A stretch of 42,112 nucleotides of DNA, taken from DATGIQ01 sp035295665 (GTDB lineage: Bacteria > Planctomycetota > Planctomycetia > Gemmatales > Gemmataceae). The stretch covers positions 1 through 42,112 of the forward strand of contig DATGIQ010000647.1 of assembly GCA_035295665.1 (NCBI GenBank). The letters are read 5' to 3'. The position numbers and the translations under genes are program-made. Below the pieces are notes generated by a model, which made no database searches, was not told where the DNA came from, and saw nothing but the letters and a program-made list of their open reading frames with translations. Positions 41,085-42,112 of the stretch are shown in pieces. How positions within the stretch are numbered: the first letter of the stretch is position 1; each line of letters opens with the position of its first letter.

Positions 41085-41244
41085 GAACTCAGGCGCCGCG
41101 CAGAAGCCACAGAAAGGCCACAGATAAGCCATTGAAACGGCCTCCTCCTGCCATGATAGTCACGTCTTACGACGTTGCTGGAAGTTCTGCTCCGGAGCTT
41201 GTGGGTTTCTGCTTCCAGGTTATCTCTTTCGAATGGAGGTCCTG

Positions 41245-41997
41245 ATGCAACTCAACCTCGGCTTGATTTTGTCGGCGACGGCTTCCCTATTTTGGATTTC
41301 AACCGCATCCGCTCAAGTCTTTGAGACCCCCAATGGCAACCCGACCGGGCTCTCCGCTCAGACCGGCAATGCGGCTGCCGGCGGGACCTTTCTCTCCGAG
41401 TTAGACCCACCCGACGCCATGTCACTCGGCAGCCAATACCAAACCGGATTGACGGAGGCCTTGAATCTCGTGGCGCATAGCGGGAATCAACCCGATTGGA
41501 TTATCCAATATGAGTATCTGTCCGGACAATTCAGCCTCGGCACGTATGAAGCATGGGCTAGCGGAATTCCTTACTTTACCCAAGGTGTGTTTACGAGTGA
41601 ATACCAGGACGAGAATGCAGCTTATTCAGGGGGCGCCGGGATCGGCCTAAATTGGCAGTCCGGCCCTACCGATCCCGATCCTTCCTTAATGCACTGGATC
41701 AGCTTGGTTTACACGAACGATAGGGACGGCCCTGGGGTGCCGGTGTGGGATGCGGGTAACGGTACGTATTATTTCATCGACGGTCCACAAACCTCTCAAG
41801 GCATTCCTTGGTATGATGGACCGATAACCGGGGGCGGTACGACTACCGCAAACGGCACAGACTTTCTGGATAATCCTAGTATTGTCTACTTCAACAATCT
41901 ATTTTATCACTTCTACACTTATCGAGCATGGACCATTGAGGGGACGAACGAAATGATAGTATCCTATTATGCAGTAGTTTCCTGGATCTATGATTAG
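41245..41997 (+). CDS. Secreted protein of unknown function
   Basis: This is a 250-residue protein with a signal peptide (MQLNLGLILSATASLFWISTASA, cleavage likely after ASA near residue 23). The mature part is acidic, rich in Gly, Tyr, Trp and Asn, and nearly free of Lys and Arg, as extracellular proteins often are. Blocks such as GYxxG-like YYFIDGPQTSQGIPWYDGP and SWIYD suggest a beta-rich fold. No family was recognised. The start at 41245 is preferred to ATG 41233 because GGAGG at 41236-41240 lies just upstream of it. Codons end in A or T more often than in the rest of the window, which suggests an outside origin. Bases 41998-42112 show nothing. Confidence 0.75.
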   Translation: MQLNLGLILSATASLFWISTASAQVFETPNGNPTGLSAQTGNAAAGGTFLSELDPPDAMSLGSQYQTGLTEALNLVAHSGNQPDWIIQYEYLSGQFSLGTYEAWASGIPYFTQGVFTSEYQDENAAYSGGAGIGLNWQSGPTDPDPSLMHWISLVYTNDRDGPGVPVWDAGNGTYYFIDGPQTSQGIPWYDGPITGGGTTTANGTDFLDNPSIVYFNNLFYHFYTYRAWTIEGTNEMIVSYYAVVSWIYD

Positions 41998-42112
41998 GTT
42001 GGCCGGGACGGAGGCGCGGATTATGGTTGTAGGTTCCAGCGCTAGGCGCGGTCGCCGACCCCGGAAAACGCCGTTCTTCCCGTTGGTTGCTTATGGCCCG
42101 TTCATCGCCCCG

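Noticed and set aside
1..42112. Classic defence or biosynthetic gene cluster
   Set aside because: No restriction enzyme, CRISPR-Cas, CBASS, retron, NRPS/PKS or RiPP gene was recognised; the only defence-like trace is the antitoxin relic.

Overview
The window is a GC-rich bacterial chromosome segment, most likely from a planctomycete of the Gemmatales/Gemmataceae kind. This rests on protein families rather than any rRNA: a BBP7-type outer-membrane protein, a DUF1080 (3-keto-disaccharide hydrolase-like) protein, a giant secreted FG-GAP/Asp-box/DUF4214 protein with an N-terminal LEPR-xLL-type sorting motif, ECF sigma factors with long membrane-anchored C-terminal extensions, and a sigma factor translationally coupled to a Ser/Thr kinase. 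No rRNA, tRNA, CRISPR array or intact insertion sequence was seen.

Layout. 1-676: 3' end of a GH3 glycosidase. 677-2092: a probably frameshifted small gene divergent from an OxyR-like LysR regulator. 2319-4359: two overlapping family-2 glycosyltransferases. 4496-5182: secreted DUF1080 protein, convergent with an M24 peptidase that follows a small unknown gene (6948-5248). 7181-10795: UbiD-type decarboxylase, MenG/UbiE methyltransferase and HemE, a quinone/haem block interrupted by the relic of a Phd/YefM antitoxin. 18241-10896 (minus strand): TolC-like lipoprotein, HlyD-like adaptor, FtsX/MacB permease and ABC ATPase, a complete tripartite efflux or export operon, with a BBP7 barrel gene divergent from it. 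19960-22374 (minus): an ECF sigma factor fused through a membrane helix to a transglutaminase-like domain. 22789-23190: Rrf2 regulator. 23263-32277 (minus): a 9-kb gene for a 3004-residue secreted protein. 32706-33872 (minus): M19 dipeptidase. 33952-34848: secreted alpha/beta hydrolase. 35069-39799: a signalling block, comprising a second ECF fusion (sigma, membrane helix, GIN/DUF2807 and thioredoxin-like domains), a stand-alone ECF-like sigma factor, its coupled Ser/Thr kinase and a small membrane protein. 39800-42112: a degraded, apparently foreign stretch with a ParB-like fragment, a gene split by one in-frame TGA, and a secreted orphan protein.

How the genes fit together. The strongest candidate for something under-described is the pair of single-chain sigma factor/membrane/extracytoplasmic-enzyme proteins (19960-22374 and 35069-37354). 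They share the same sigma2-sigma4 layout and a similar linker (a VPASL block, then a hydrophobic helix) but carry unrelated outer domains. This suggests a modular family in which the sensor and sigma factor sit in one polypeptide. Their function is inference. Smaller items are near-palindromic dispersed repeats (7018-7069, 10839-10890), a 29-bp hairpin (22533-22597) and a 173-nt coding overlap in the efflux operon. Homology statements come from recognising motifs by eye; no database search was possible.
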